Positions 24,222-32,417 of a DNA stretch of 57,489 nucleotides are shown in pieces. The DNA lies in the NCBI GenBank assembly GCA_023227965.1, contig JALOCA010000021.1, positions 1 through 57,489 of the forward strand, given 5' to 3'. How positions within the stretch are numbered: position 1 is the first letter of the stretch; each line of letters opens with the position of its first letter. The DNA comes from Lentimicrobiaceae bacterium (GTDB lineage Bacteria > Bacteroidota > Bacteroidia > Bacteroidales > JALOCA01). Position numbers and translations under genes: made by a program. The notes beneath the pieces were generated by a model. That model did not search any database, was not told where the DNA came from, and saw only the letters and a list, made by a program, of their open reading frames with translations.

Positions 24222-25754
24222 GTGAATATAGGAAATCGTTTTTTGGAATTTTCTGAGTTACAGGAGTTTATTAGGCATACTTCAAAAGTTGAGTTGGAGG
24301 AAGTTGCTTTAAATCATTTAGATACAAATTTTCAATTTTTGCTGGATTTTTCCCGTGATAAGATTATTTACGGGTTAAACACGGGTTTTGGTCCCATGGC
24401 AAAAGTTAAAATATCGCAAGCAGACCAGATAAGCCTACAATATAACCTTATCCGTAGCCATGCTTCCGGCTCGGGGGACATACTCCCCTGTTTTTATGTA
24501 AAAACGGTGATGCTGGCACGACTTAACAGCTTGATGAGAGGCTATTCGGGCATAAACCGCTCTGTGGTTGAATTGTTACGTGATTTTATAAACTATGAAA
24601 TTTATCCCGTAATATTTTCGCATGGAGGTGTTGGAGCCAGCGGCGATCTTGTGCAACTTTCGCACCTTGCACTTGCTCTGATAGGGGAAGGGGACGTAAT
24701 TTTCCGGGATAAAATTGTATCCACACGGAAAGCGATGGACATTTGCGGTTTGAATCCCATAGAAATAAAAAGTCGCGAAGGACTTGCCCTTATCAATGGA
24801 ACTTCGTGCATGACCGGCATAGGGCTTATCAATACAATGTATGCCAATCACCTTCTCAACTGGATTACTCTTGCTTCGGCTATTCTTAACGAGATAATGG
24901 AATCCTATGATGATTATTTCTCAGAAGCTCTCAATGGGGTTAAGTACCACATTGGACAGCAAAAAGTAGCAAAATCTATCAGCAACATATTACATCAAAG
25001 TAACTTAATTAAAAACCGTTCGCTGAACAACTTTAAAACGGCTCCCGGCTCGACGGACGATAAGGTACAAGAATACTACTCATTGCGTTGTGTTCCCCAA
25101 ATTGTGGGTGCTATTTTAGAAACCATAGACCATTGCCAGAATACCTTGGTTAACGAATTTAATTCTGCCAACGACAATCCGATAGTAGATTCCGAACGCA
25201 GAGAGGTGTTTCACGGCGGTAATTTCCATGGTGATTACATTTCTTTTGAAATGGATAAATTACGTTTGGCAATTACCAAGCTTTCAATGTTGAGTGAAAG
25301 GCAGTTGAATTTTCTACTCAATGATTCGTTAAACCAGAAGCTCCCTCCTTTTGTAAACCTGGGAATACCCGGACTCAATCTGGGAATGCAGGGAGCACAG
25401 TTTACTGCTACTTCCACCACCGCCGAAAATCAGGCATTGTCCACTTCTATGTACATTCATAGTATTCCAAATAATCGTGATAACCAGGACATAGTGAGTA
25501 TGGGTACCAATGCGGCATTGTTTACCAAAAAGGTTATTGAAAACACCTTTGAAATAATGGCAATTGAATACATTACCATTTTGCAGGCTATTGATTACCT
25601 GAAAATTGAAAATAAGCTTTCTCCCGTTTCTGCCAAATGGTACCACGAACTTCGCAACTTGGTTCCTGTTTTTTCCGATGACACTTCTAAGTATCAGGAA
25701 ATAAGAAACATGACTGATTTTTTATCAAATAATTCCCCTGCTGTTATTGCATAA
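24222..25754 (+). CDS. Aromatic amino acid ammonia-lyase, probably tyrosine ammonia-lyase-like
   Basis: This 510-residue MIO-type lyase starts with GTG. The MIO-forming triad A139-S140-G141 lies in GGVGASGDLVQLSHLALALIGEG. The catalytic tyrosine region is IIYGLNTGFGPMAK (Y50), and EFNSANDNPIVDSE and HGGNFHGDYIS are intact. Two features bear on substrate. The selectivity pair is Ser-His (79-80), as in histidine lyases. However, the position that is Glu in histidine lyases (QEDHVSM) is Gln422 here, in DNQDIVSMG, as in tyrosine/phenylalanine lyases. As I recall it, the Flavobacterium johnsoniae tyrosine ammonia-lyase has the same combination and a very similar sequence. No other hut gene is nearby. 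It overlaps rsmE tail-to-tail by 11 bp. Confidence 0.88.
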   Translation: MNIGNRFLEFSELQEFIRHTSKVELEEVALNHLDTNFQFLLDFSRDKIIYGLNTGFGPMAKVKISQADQISLQYNLIRSHASGSGDILPCFYVKTVMLARLNSLMRGYSGINRSVVELLRDFINYEIYPVIFSHGGVGASGDLVQLSHLALALIGEGDVIFRDKIVSTRKAMDICGLNPIEIKSREGLALINGTSCMTGIGLINTMYANHLLNWITLASAILNEIMESYDDYFSEALNGVKYHIGQQKVAKSISNILHQSNLIKNRSLNNFKTAPGSTDDKVQEYYSLRCVPQIVGAILETIDHCQNTLVNEFNSANDNPIVDSERREVFHGGNFHGDYISFEMDKLRLAITKLSMLSERQLNFLLNDSLNQKLPPFVNLGIPGLNLGMQGAQFTATSTTAENQALSTSMYIHSIPNNRDNQDIVSMGTNAALFTKKVIENTFEIMAIEYITILQAIDYLKIENKLSPVSAKWYHELRNLVPVFSDDTSKYQEIRNMTDFLSNNSPAVIA

Positions 25755-26451
25755 GGTTCGTGCAATGAATAGATGCGCAGGCAAACAGGGCTGCCGTTTC
25801 GGTACGTAGCCGACTGTTTCCAAGACTCACAGGTAAAAAACCAGCTTTTTGTGAAGCAAGTACTTCTTTAGATGAAAAATCTCCTTCGGGACCTATTAAA
25901 ATCACTGCATTACTGCCCCTCCTGTAGCTATGTTGCAATAAAACAGAATTTTCCACAGAGCAATATGCAATAAACCTGTCGGCATCGAATTTTCTCTCAA
26001 TGAATTCTCTGAAAGAAACTGCTTCGCCAAGCCGGGGATGAAATGCACTGAGCGACTGCTTTACAGCCGAAGTAACTATTCTACTAAGTCGTTCAAAATT
26101 AACCGAGTGTCTTTCCGAATGTTCGCAAATCAGCGGGGTAATTTCGTCAATACCCATTTCTGTGGCTTTTTCAAGAAACCATTCGAAGCGTGCAATGTTT
26201 TTCGTGGGTGCAATGGCAATATGTAACTTATATGTTCTTGGATTATTCACAACCTCAACATTTTCAACTTTTACCTGGCAATGTCTGGAATGAGCATCAG
26301 AAATTATAGAATGAAAAAAACATCCTTTCCCGTTGGTAAGAGTAACCTTTTCGCCAATTTTTAATCTTAGCACCTTGATACAATGGTTAGAGTCATCCTC
26401 ATTCAGGATATAATTCTCAGCGTTGATATCGGGAGTATAAAAAAGTACCAT
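25744..26451 (-). CDS. rsmE: 16S rRNA (uracil-1498-N3)-methyltransferase
   Basis: This is a 235-residue SPOUT-class methyltransferase that modifies U1498 of 16S rRNA using SAM. The N-terminal PUA-like part has DDSNHCIKVLRLKIGEKVTLTNG. The SPOUT part has FEWFLEKATEMGIDEITPL, ERLSRIVTSAVKQS, ILIGPEGDFS and SLGNSRLRTETAAL, the conserved SAM-binding knot region. A longer frame upstream crosses the terminator of the preceding gene, so the ATG at 26449-26451 (MVLFYTPDI) is the sensible start. Its stop region overlaps the end of the ammonia-lyase. Confidence 0.95.
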   Translation of the reverse strand: MVLFYTPDINAENYILNEDDSNHCIKVLRLKIGEKVTLTNGKGCFFHSIISDAHSRHCQVKVENVEVVNNPRTYKLHIAIAPTKNIARFEWFLEKATEMGIDEITPLICEHSERHSVNFERLSRIVTSAVKQSLSAFHPRLGEAVSFREFIERKFDADRFIAYCSVENSVLLQHSYRRGSNAVILIGPEGDFSSKEVLASQKAGFLPVSLGNSRLRTETAALFACASIHCTNLMQ

Positions 26452-26452
26452 C

Positions 26453-26490
26453 TGAAAAAACAGGGTATCTACTCTTAGTAGAAAACCCTG
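26453..26490 (-). terminator. Intrinsic terminator between the BNR/PKD gene and rsmE
   Basis: On the minus strand CAGGGT ... ACCCTG with an inner CTACT/AGTAG stem is followed by TTTTTT. It would stop transcripts from the T9SS gene just before rsmE, although its T-tract ends right at the rsmE start. Some readthrough or attenuation into rsmE is possible. Confidence 0.7.
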
Positions 26491-26498
26491 CTTACCAA

Positions 26499-29400
26499 CT
26501 ATTCTACAATAATTCTTTTCACTACAAGAGACTGAGAGGTTGTACACTTTACGACATAAACACCTTTTGGCATTTCGCTTAGGTTGAAAGTAACACCAGT
26601 ACCTGAAAAGTTCAGCCGTTTTACCTCCTGACCCTGAATGTTATAAATGTGAACTTCTGCAACATCGGGTTGCTGTATCTGCAGGGTAAATAATCCAGAA
26701 GCCGGATTGGGATAGATTACAAATGCATTTTGCGGAACAATTGTGCCAATACCCACTCCGTTTGTAATGCTTACTTCATCCAAAAAGAGATTATTCCCGT
26801 AATAGTTAAATGATTCAAAAGCTATTTTCACATTATTACCACCTGACCAGGGAGTTATATCAATCGTATTACAGGCACTTCCATAAGCACCATCACACCA
26901 GTCATCAGTACCTAATGGAATAAACTCCTCGGTAGTTAAGGGATGCGTTGCAAAACTTCCGGAATTATCATCACCAGCAGCAAAAATCCTTGTCCAGTTT
27001 GTTCCGCAATCTGTAGAAATATAAACAATCAGAGAATCAGTAATAGATTCATATTGTTTGGCATACGCATGTTTAAAATTAAGGTGTACATTGGCTTCGC
27101 CTGTAAGGTCTAAAACCGGAGAAATAAGCCTGTCGCGTTTGCCCGGAGGAGAGTGATAGTTAAAGAAATTCATAAAAGCAGATAAATCACCCGGATAAGT
27201 ATTAACGTTGGCATAACTGCTCCAAGTAATATTATTATCAGGGTTTTCCACAGTCCACGAACGAATGTTCAAACCTTGATCAAAGTTTTCGCTAAAGGGA
27301 ATAGTGTATCCACCTACATTAATGCACCGAGTTTGTATCTGCGAATTGCTTCCGTTTGCATTGGAAGCGATAAGAGTAACATCATAATTTCCCACCTGAT
27401 CAAATTGCACCTGGGGATTTTGCGAACCAGAAGAAGTATTATTTACAAATGTTACCGTTGCGGGATCGAATTGCCAGTTCCAAACTGAAGGGCAGAATTT
27501 TGTGGTGTCGGTAAAACTTACAACGGCATTGTCGCCTGCACAAAAAGCTGTTTTGTCAGCATAAAAACCAGCTTCAGGTAACAGGGTATCGCTTACATGG
27601 ATGTAATTCTTCAAGAACAAGGTATCAATACCCTGATCGTTGCTTACAATAAGTTGTACATTGTAAACACCCGGTGTGTTGTAAAAAATTTGCTGCGGGC
27701 TCCGGGCAGTTGATACAGATGGAGTCCCCCCATCAAAATTCCATTGCCATGCAAAAGGAACTCCCGATGATAAATCGGTAAAGTTGATACTGCAACCCGG
27801 CGGAATTAATGATTGATCAGCTATAAAATCTGCCATGGGTGAAGTGCGGTACATATCCGATTCCCACAATCCTCTGCCATAAGTTCCTGCTTTAATTCTG
27901 TCGTTAACGGGATTGGCATCATCGTGGTAAATTTCAAGCTCAGTAATTCTTGCAGCAAGAGGCAAACCGTTAGTAAAATTAACCCATCCGCAGAAGGTAC
28001 CATCCTTATAATAAACTCCTGCATCTGTTCCGACATATATTCCATTCAGACTGTGCCTGTAAGCAATAATAGTATTGATATTTACTTCCGGCAAAGCTCC
28101 TGTAATTTCAACCCAGGTAAGACCTTTGTCTGAAGAACGAAAGAGTTTTGTCTGCTGTGCCATGTACACAATATTTTCATCAAGCAGGTTGGTTTCAATT
28201 GCAGTAATGGTATTGGTTGCAGGAAGGCTTTCCGACATATTTAACCAAGCCGGAGAATCGGCATGGCAATTATCGGTACGGAAAAGGTTATTTCCGCTTG
28301 CAACATACAAAACGTCAGTATTTGCATACGATTGGCAAAGAATAGTTAAATCTCCGCCAGCCATGCTTTCAGAAATTTTTACAAACTCTACACTCGAAGC
28401 CGGTGAAGCTTTAATATTATTGCTACGGTGAACACTTTTGTAGCCAACAAACATCGTGTTTGCATCATTTTTATCAATGATAAAAGGCGTTACCCAGCCA
28501 CCTGTTTCGTTTACCCCATTTTGTACATCAGTGATATACTCTCCCCCGCCATTGTTAAAATGTCGGTAAATACTTCCATAATATAAAGTTGAATAACGAT
28601 AATGGGAATCAACGGGATCAACGGCACATTCCATTCCATCGCCTCCATTTATAGCATACCAGTTTCCACCATCGTAAGCGGAAGTTCCGTTATCCTGATA
28701 TCCATTAATACACAAATTGGTTTTTGTAGCACTTTGTCCTATTTTGTAAGCCTGGCTGATAATCAGTCCACTACTTATTTCAGTCCAGTTAACACCTTCG
28801 TTATTAGTCCAGTACACTCCACCATCGCAACCAATGTATAATTTTCCGTCCACTGGAGAATATTCAAAGACGTGATGGTCGGCATGTACAGAAGTAACAT
28901 CACACCCCCCGTACCAATGGGCTGTAATCTGCCAATCTATACCGCTATTGTATGATTTCCAAATATCAACACCTCCTACGTAAATCAAAGATTCGTCATT
29001 GGGGTCGGCGGCAAGAGCAAGGTCGTACCAACCTTGGCCTCCACTTCCGCTTCCATCGCACGACCAGTCCATAATATTCGGACTGGTAGATTGGACGGTA
29101 AAATTCAAACCGCTATCGGTTGATTTGTACAATCCTTTGAATCCATCGTCTGCACTGGCTAACAAAACATAAACTACTTCAGGGTTTGCAGGTGTAATTG
29201 CAACTGCCGCCCTGCTACCGGCAGGAATGCCATTGTGAATCCATGTCCATGTTTCACCTTCGTCTTCCGAACGGTAAAATTTTCCGCCCACTCCGGCATA
29301 TAAAACTGAGGGATTTCCAGGTTTTATAACAAGGTCTTTATAATTTCCCATTGAAGTTAAAGTCCAGGTAAATCCGCCATCAGTTGACTTGTAAAACCCG

Positions 29401-30152
29401 TTGCTTGCAGCAGCAAATATTATTGAATGATTTGTAGGATGAATAAGCAATTTGCCAATAGTTGCATCTTCCATTCCCAAATTATAAGGAAGCCAGTTTA
29501 TGCCTCCGTCAACACTTTTCCACACACCTAAACCTGGGGCATCGCCGGCATCACGGTCACCGGTTCCAATGTAAATAGTCTGAGGATTAGTATAATCAAC
29601 TGCAATAGCCGAAACTCCGAGGGTAAGCAAATGGTCAGTCAACACACTCCATGTTGAACCAGCATCTGTTGATACCCAAAGCCCTCCCGAAGGGGCTCCG
29701 ATGTAAATAGTTTGTGGATCGTTCGGATGAAAAGCGACAGCATTTACCCTTCCAAGTCCTTTATAACCTTTGCCCAAAGGAATCTGTGATGGACCAAGGC
29801 TAACCCAGTTACCACTTAACGATTTGGCTCCATCAGCATTTCCCAGGTACTTTTGATATGCTTTTAAAACAGCATTGTTTGCCGGTCGCTCGCCGGTGGG
29901 AGAAACTCGATTTTGCATCATATATTCCCAACGTTTAAAGGGTTTCCATCCTTTGGAGCGGGTTACAGGACGGTTTTCCCAATATTTATTGAAAGCCGAC
30001 TGTACCGAAAAAAAGTTTACTGACGGATCCTGCATCATCTCTATCCAGTAAGGGTAGTTGCTGGTATCCTGGGGTGGTAGTGTATTGCTCTGCTGCGAAA
30101 AGCCCACTATGGAAGCGAACAAAAAGGCTACTAATAAGTTAAATTTATTCAT
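26499..30152 (-). CDS. T9SS-exported BNR/sortilin-like beta-propeller protein with PKD domains
   Basis: This 1217-residue secreted protein has signal peptide MNKFNLLVAFLFASIVGFSQ. A conserved pre-domain (about 30-100, with SKGWKPFKRWEYMMQNRV) precedes a long BNR/VPS10-like propeller region (about 105-770) with many Asp-box motifs: STDAGSTW, SVDGGINW, STDGGFTW, SEDEGETW, SSDKGLTW. Two PKD domains follow (about 785-935), with WQWNFDGGTPS and WNWQFDP. A galactose-binding/jelly-roll (choice-of-anchor) domain comes next (about 955-1125; FSENFDQGLNIRSW). The T9SS type A sorting domain is at the end (YPNPASGLFTLQI ... MPKGVYVVK ... VVKRIIVE). It is likely a surface or extracellular glycan- or protein-binding factor; glycosidase activity cannot be shown. 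A TATTTTTG element lies 30 bp upstream on the minus strand (30182-30189). Confidence 0.88.
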   Translation of the reverse strand: MNKFNLLVAFLFASIVGFSQQSNTLPPQDTSNYPYWIEMMQDPSVNFFSVQSAFNKYWENRPVTRSKGWKPFKRWEYMMQNRVSPTGERPANNAVLKAYQKYLGNADGAKSLSGNWVSLGPSQIPLGKGYKGLGRVNAVAFHPNDPQTIYIGAPSGGLWVSTDAGSTWSVLTDHLLTLGVSAIAVDYTNPQTIYIGTGDRDAGDAPGLGVWKSVDGGINWLPYNLGMEDATIGKLLIHPTNHSIIFAAASNGFYKSTDGGFTWTLTSMGNYKDLVIKPGNPSVLYAGVGGKFYRSEDEGETWTWIHNGIPAGSRAAVAITPANPEVVYVLLASADDGFKGLYKSTDSGLNFTVQSTSPNIMDWSCDGSGSGGQGWYDLALAADPNDESLIYVGGVDIWKSYNSGIDWQITAHWYGGCDVTSVHADHHVFEYSPVDGKLYIGCDGGVYWTNNEGVNWTEISSGLIISQAYKIGQSATKTNLCINGYQDNGTSAYDGGNWYAINGGDGMECAVDPVDSHYRYSTLYYGSIYRHFNNGGGEYITDVQNGVNETGGWVTPFIIDKNDANTMFVGYKSVHRSNNIKASPASSVEFVKISESMAGGDLTILCQSYANTDVLYVASGNNLFRTDNCHADSPAWLNMSESLPATNTITAIETNLLDENIVYMAQQTKLFRSSDKGLTWVEITGALPEVNINTIIAYRHSLNGIYVGTDAGVYYKDGTFCGWVNFTNGLPLAARITELEIYHDDANPVNDRIKAGTYGRGLWESDMYRTSPMADFIADQSLIPPGCSINFTDLSSGVPFAWQWNFDGGTPSVSTARSPQQIFYNTPGVYNVQLIVSNDQGIDTLFLKNYIHVSDTLLPEAGFYADKTAFCAGDNAVVSFTDTTKFCPSVWNWQFDPATVTFVNNTSSGSQNPQVQFDQVGNYDVTLIASNANGSNSQIQTRCINVGGYTIPFSENFDQGLNIRSWTVENPDNNITWSSYANVNTYPGDLSAFMNFFNYHSPPGKRDRLISPVLDLTGEANVHLNFKHAYAKQYESITDSLIVYISTDCGTNWTRIFAAGDDNSGSFATHPLTTEEFIPLGTDDWCDGAYGSACNTIDITPWSGGNNVKIAFESFNYYGNNLFLDEVSITNGVGIGTIVPQNAFVIYPNPASGLFTLQIQQPDVAEVHIYNIQGQEVKRLNFSGTGVTFNLSEMPKGVYVVKCTTSQSLVVKRIIVE

Positions 30153-30181
30153 GGTTTTATTATTTTAACGAAAAAAGTTTA

Positions 30182-30189
30182 CAAAAATA
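30182..30189 (-). promoter_or_regulatory. Putative -7 element of the BNR/PKD gene
   Basis: The minus strand reads TATTTTTG, fitting TAnnTTTG, 30 bp before the start codon, in the short divergent gap to the symporter-like gene. Confidence 0.45.
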
Positions 30190-30205
30190 CAATTATTTAG
30201 TTCTA

Positions 30206-31132
30206 ATGGGAAAACTTGTCAAGCTATTGAATCACCGCGACTTTATAATATTATTATCATTCATTGCCGGGTTATTATTGGGTGAAAAAATCCGATTTTT
30301 ATCACAAATTTCAATGATTACACTCGGAATAGTGATGGTAGCTGCCACTTCCGGATTTAGTTTTTAATCATGGATGCCTGTAAAAAATGCTATCAAACCT
30401 CTTTTGGTTTCAATACTGCTTAATTTTGTTGTTTTCAGCACAGTAATCATTGGATTTGCATCCATCTTTACACCTGAAACGGCTTTGTTTACAGGTTTTA
30501 TACTCATTGCAGCCGCCCCGCCGGGACCATCGGTAATTCCTTTTTCGGCATCAATGAAAGGAGATATTCATTTTTCAATTACTGGAGTGTTTGGGACACA
30601 CCTTGCAGCAATATTTCTTACACCAGCAATACTTTATCTCTTTCTTGGGAAATCACTGATTCCTCCCGCAAAAATTTTTGGGATGATGACATTATTAATC
30701 ATTATTCCTCTTGTAATTTCAAGGTTTTTACGACACAAAAAAATACAGCCAATAGTAGAAAAATACAGGGGAAGAGTCATCAACTGGGGATTCTTTTTCG
30801 TAATTATGCCCATCATAGGACTAAGCAGGGATAATTTTATTCACCAGCCGGGGTTATTGTTACACGTTTCGCTGGTATGTTTTGCGGCGATGTTTGTTTT
30901 GGGTTTTGTTTACGTTATTTTTCTTAACTATTTCAAATCAGGCTGGGGCTTTACAGTAAGTTCTACCCTTATGTTGGTAACAAAAAATTCTGCATTTTCA
31001 TCTGTAACAGCAATGACCTTTTTTGGAGAAAAATCCGCTTTTCTCTCTGCAGTTTTAGGTGTCTTTGTAACTTTGTTCATAATAACTTTCGGCTCAATTA
31101 TGCGTTGGAAATGGAAAAAATACTTACCTTAA
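30206..31132 (+). pseudogene. Bile acid:sodium symporter-like (SBF) transporter interrupted by an in-frame TAA
   Basis: The ATG at 30206 opens a frame of 53 codons (MGKLVKLLNHRDFIILLSFI, then GLLLGEK and a second hydrophobic stretch ending ATSGFSF). A TAA at 30365-30367 follows, and the same frame then continues without another stop to 31132, with SWMPVKNAIKPLL and about eight more hydrophobic segments. The joined product would be about 308 residues, near the usual size of SBF/BASS transporters. The downstream part has FILIAAAPPGPSVIPFSASM and STLMLVTKNSAFSSV, which suit that family. Both halves are needed for a normal fold. Either the gene is a recent nonsense pseudogene, the base is a sequencing error, or an internal start (ATG 30374) makes an N-truncated protein. 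The wild-type codon could have been CAA, AAA, GAA or similar. Confidence 0.75.
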
Positions 31133-31159
31133 CTACGTGCCCGGAAGTTTTTGAAAATT

Positions 31160-31258
31160 TTATTTCTCAAATTTTTTCAGCGCCAGCAATATCGCTCTGT
31201 ATGACAAATAAATAACTAAAGGTAAACTGAAAAACCAACAAATAGATATTACATACAT
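31160..31258 (-). CDS. 32-residue membrane peptide after cydB, CydX-like
   Basis: The short frame starting at the ATG 31256-31258, 16 bp after the cydB stop, encodes MYVISICWFFSLPLVIYLSY and then RAILLALKKFEK: one hydrophobic helix with a basic C-terminus. Its size, single helix and position directly after cydB are those of CydX/CydS-type subunits, which stabilise the haem cofactors of cytochrome bd. Primary sequence similarity to E. coli CydX is not obvious, so the call rests on context. A longer frame to 31375 would overlap cydB and is not believed. Confidence 0.5.
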   Translation of the reverse strand: MYVISICWFFSLPLVIYLSYRAILLALKKFEK

Positions 31259-31274
31259 TTTTTTCTTTTTTAAG

Positions 31275-32405
31275 TTAATACAAGTGTTCTTCTTCATCCA
31301 ACTCGGCAAGGTCAATGGGTTTTTTATTGATGGATTTCCATGCCCAGTAAATATAAGCAAGTACAAATGGCACAAGCAACGACACGTAAGCCATTACAGT
31401 AAGGGTATAATGACTCGAGGAAGCATTTTCAATGGTTAACGAATCCTGTAAGTCAAATGTAGAAGGATAAAAAGCAGTGTTATTGAACCCTGCTATCAGG
31501 AAAAGCGAAAACACCGTAAGGATGGTTCCTATGCTTGAATACCAGATGCTGGAAGTAGACTTTTTAAAAAATGACAAATATACCGACACCAGTACAAACG
31601 CTACTCCTCCCAAAAACAGAAGCGATACAATCGGCATTTCCAATAAGTTATGAAGATATTTGTAGGGTTCCATTACCACTTCACGCGTGTCTGCCTGGTA
31701 AGCAAAACCTTTTTGGGTAAACAACAATCCAATAAACAAAAGGAAAAAAACCAGAAACGGAACAATGGCATAAGCCAGTTGCCGGTGCACTCGCAAATAA
31801 ATTGCTTTGTTTTTTATATTGTTCATAAAATACTGAAGTCCAAGCATACGTGCCAAAAAAAAGATGGCAAGTCCCAGCAAAAGATTCTGAAAATTGAAAG
31901 CCGCTTCTATTCCGTGAAGTGGAGTTTCCCAACGCGACTGGTTGAGTTCGTTTACCGAAAATTGTGAACCGGTGAAAAAAGTGGATACGGCAGTTCCGAT
32001 AAGGATGGTTCCCAATAATCCGTTAATAAACAGAAAAGTTTCATAGGTTTTCTGCCCCAAAAAATTATGTGGTTTTGTGCGGTATTCATAGGATATCGCC
32101 TGGATTACAAAACTGAAAAGAATAAGCATCCACACCCAATAAGCTCCGCCAAAACTTGTTGCATAAAACAAAGGAAAGGAAGCAAAAAAAGCACCTCCAA
32201 AAGTAACAAGGGTGGTAAAGGTAAATTCCCATTTTCTTCCCAAAGAATTTACCAGAAGAGTACGCTCATTTTCATTTTTCCCCAAAATATAGATAAGGGT
32301 ACCTCCACCCTGCACAAACATTAGAAAAACAAGAATGCCAGCTAAAAATGAGATGATTACCCACCAGTACTGCTGCAAAGCTAATAATGATAAAGTTTCA
32401 AACAT
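31275..32405 (-). CDS. cydB: Cytochrome bd ubiquinol oxidase subunit II
   Basis: This 376-residue polytopic membrane protein is subunit II of the bd-type quinol oxidase, which reduces O2 to water with high affinity. It starts MFETLSLLALQQYWWVIISF and has about nine hydrophobic segments. GGTLIYILGKNENERTLLVNSLGRKWEFT is the typical CydB segment after the first helix, followed by the A(T)SFGGAYWVWMLILFSF region. The length is close to that of E. coli CydB. It lies 12 bp downstream of cydA and is followed by the CydX-like peptide. Microaerobic respiration and oxygen scavenging are the expected roles. Confidence 0.95.
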   Translation of the reverse strand: MFETLSLLALQQYWWVIISFLAGILVFLMFVQGGGTLIYILGKNENERTLLVNSLGRKWEFTFTTLVTFGGAFFASFPLFYATSFGGAYWVWMLILFSFVIQAISYEYRTKPHNFLGQKTYETFLFINGLLGTILIGTAVSTFFTGSQFSVNELNQSRWETPLHGIEAAFNFQNLLLGLAIFFLARMLGLQYFMNNIKNKAIYLRVHRQLAYAIVPFLVFFLLFIGLLFTQKGFAYQADTREVVMEPYKYLHNLLEMPIVSLLFLGGVAFVLVSVYLSFFKKSTSSIWYSSIGTILTVFSLFLIAGFNNTAFYPSTFDLQDSLTIENASSSHYTLTVMAYVSLLVPFVLAYIYWAWKSINKKPIDLAELDEEEHLY

Positions 32406-32417
32406 GGCTATATTCTC

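Noticed and set aside
30374..31132. Symporter as an intact 252-residue gene from ATG 30374
   Set aside because: The frame and hydrophobic pattern continue upstream of the TAA to ATG 30206, so the shorter frame is most simply the 3' part of an interrupted gene.
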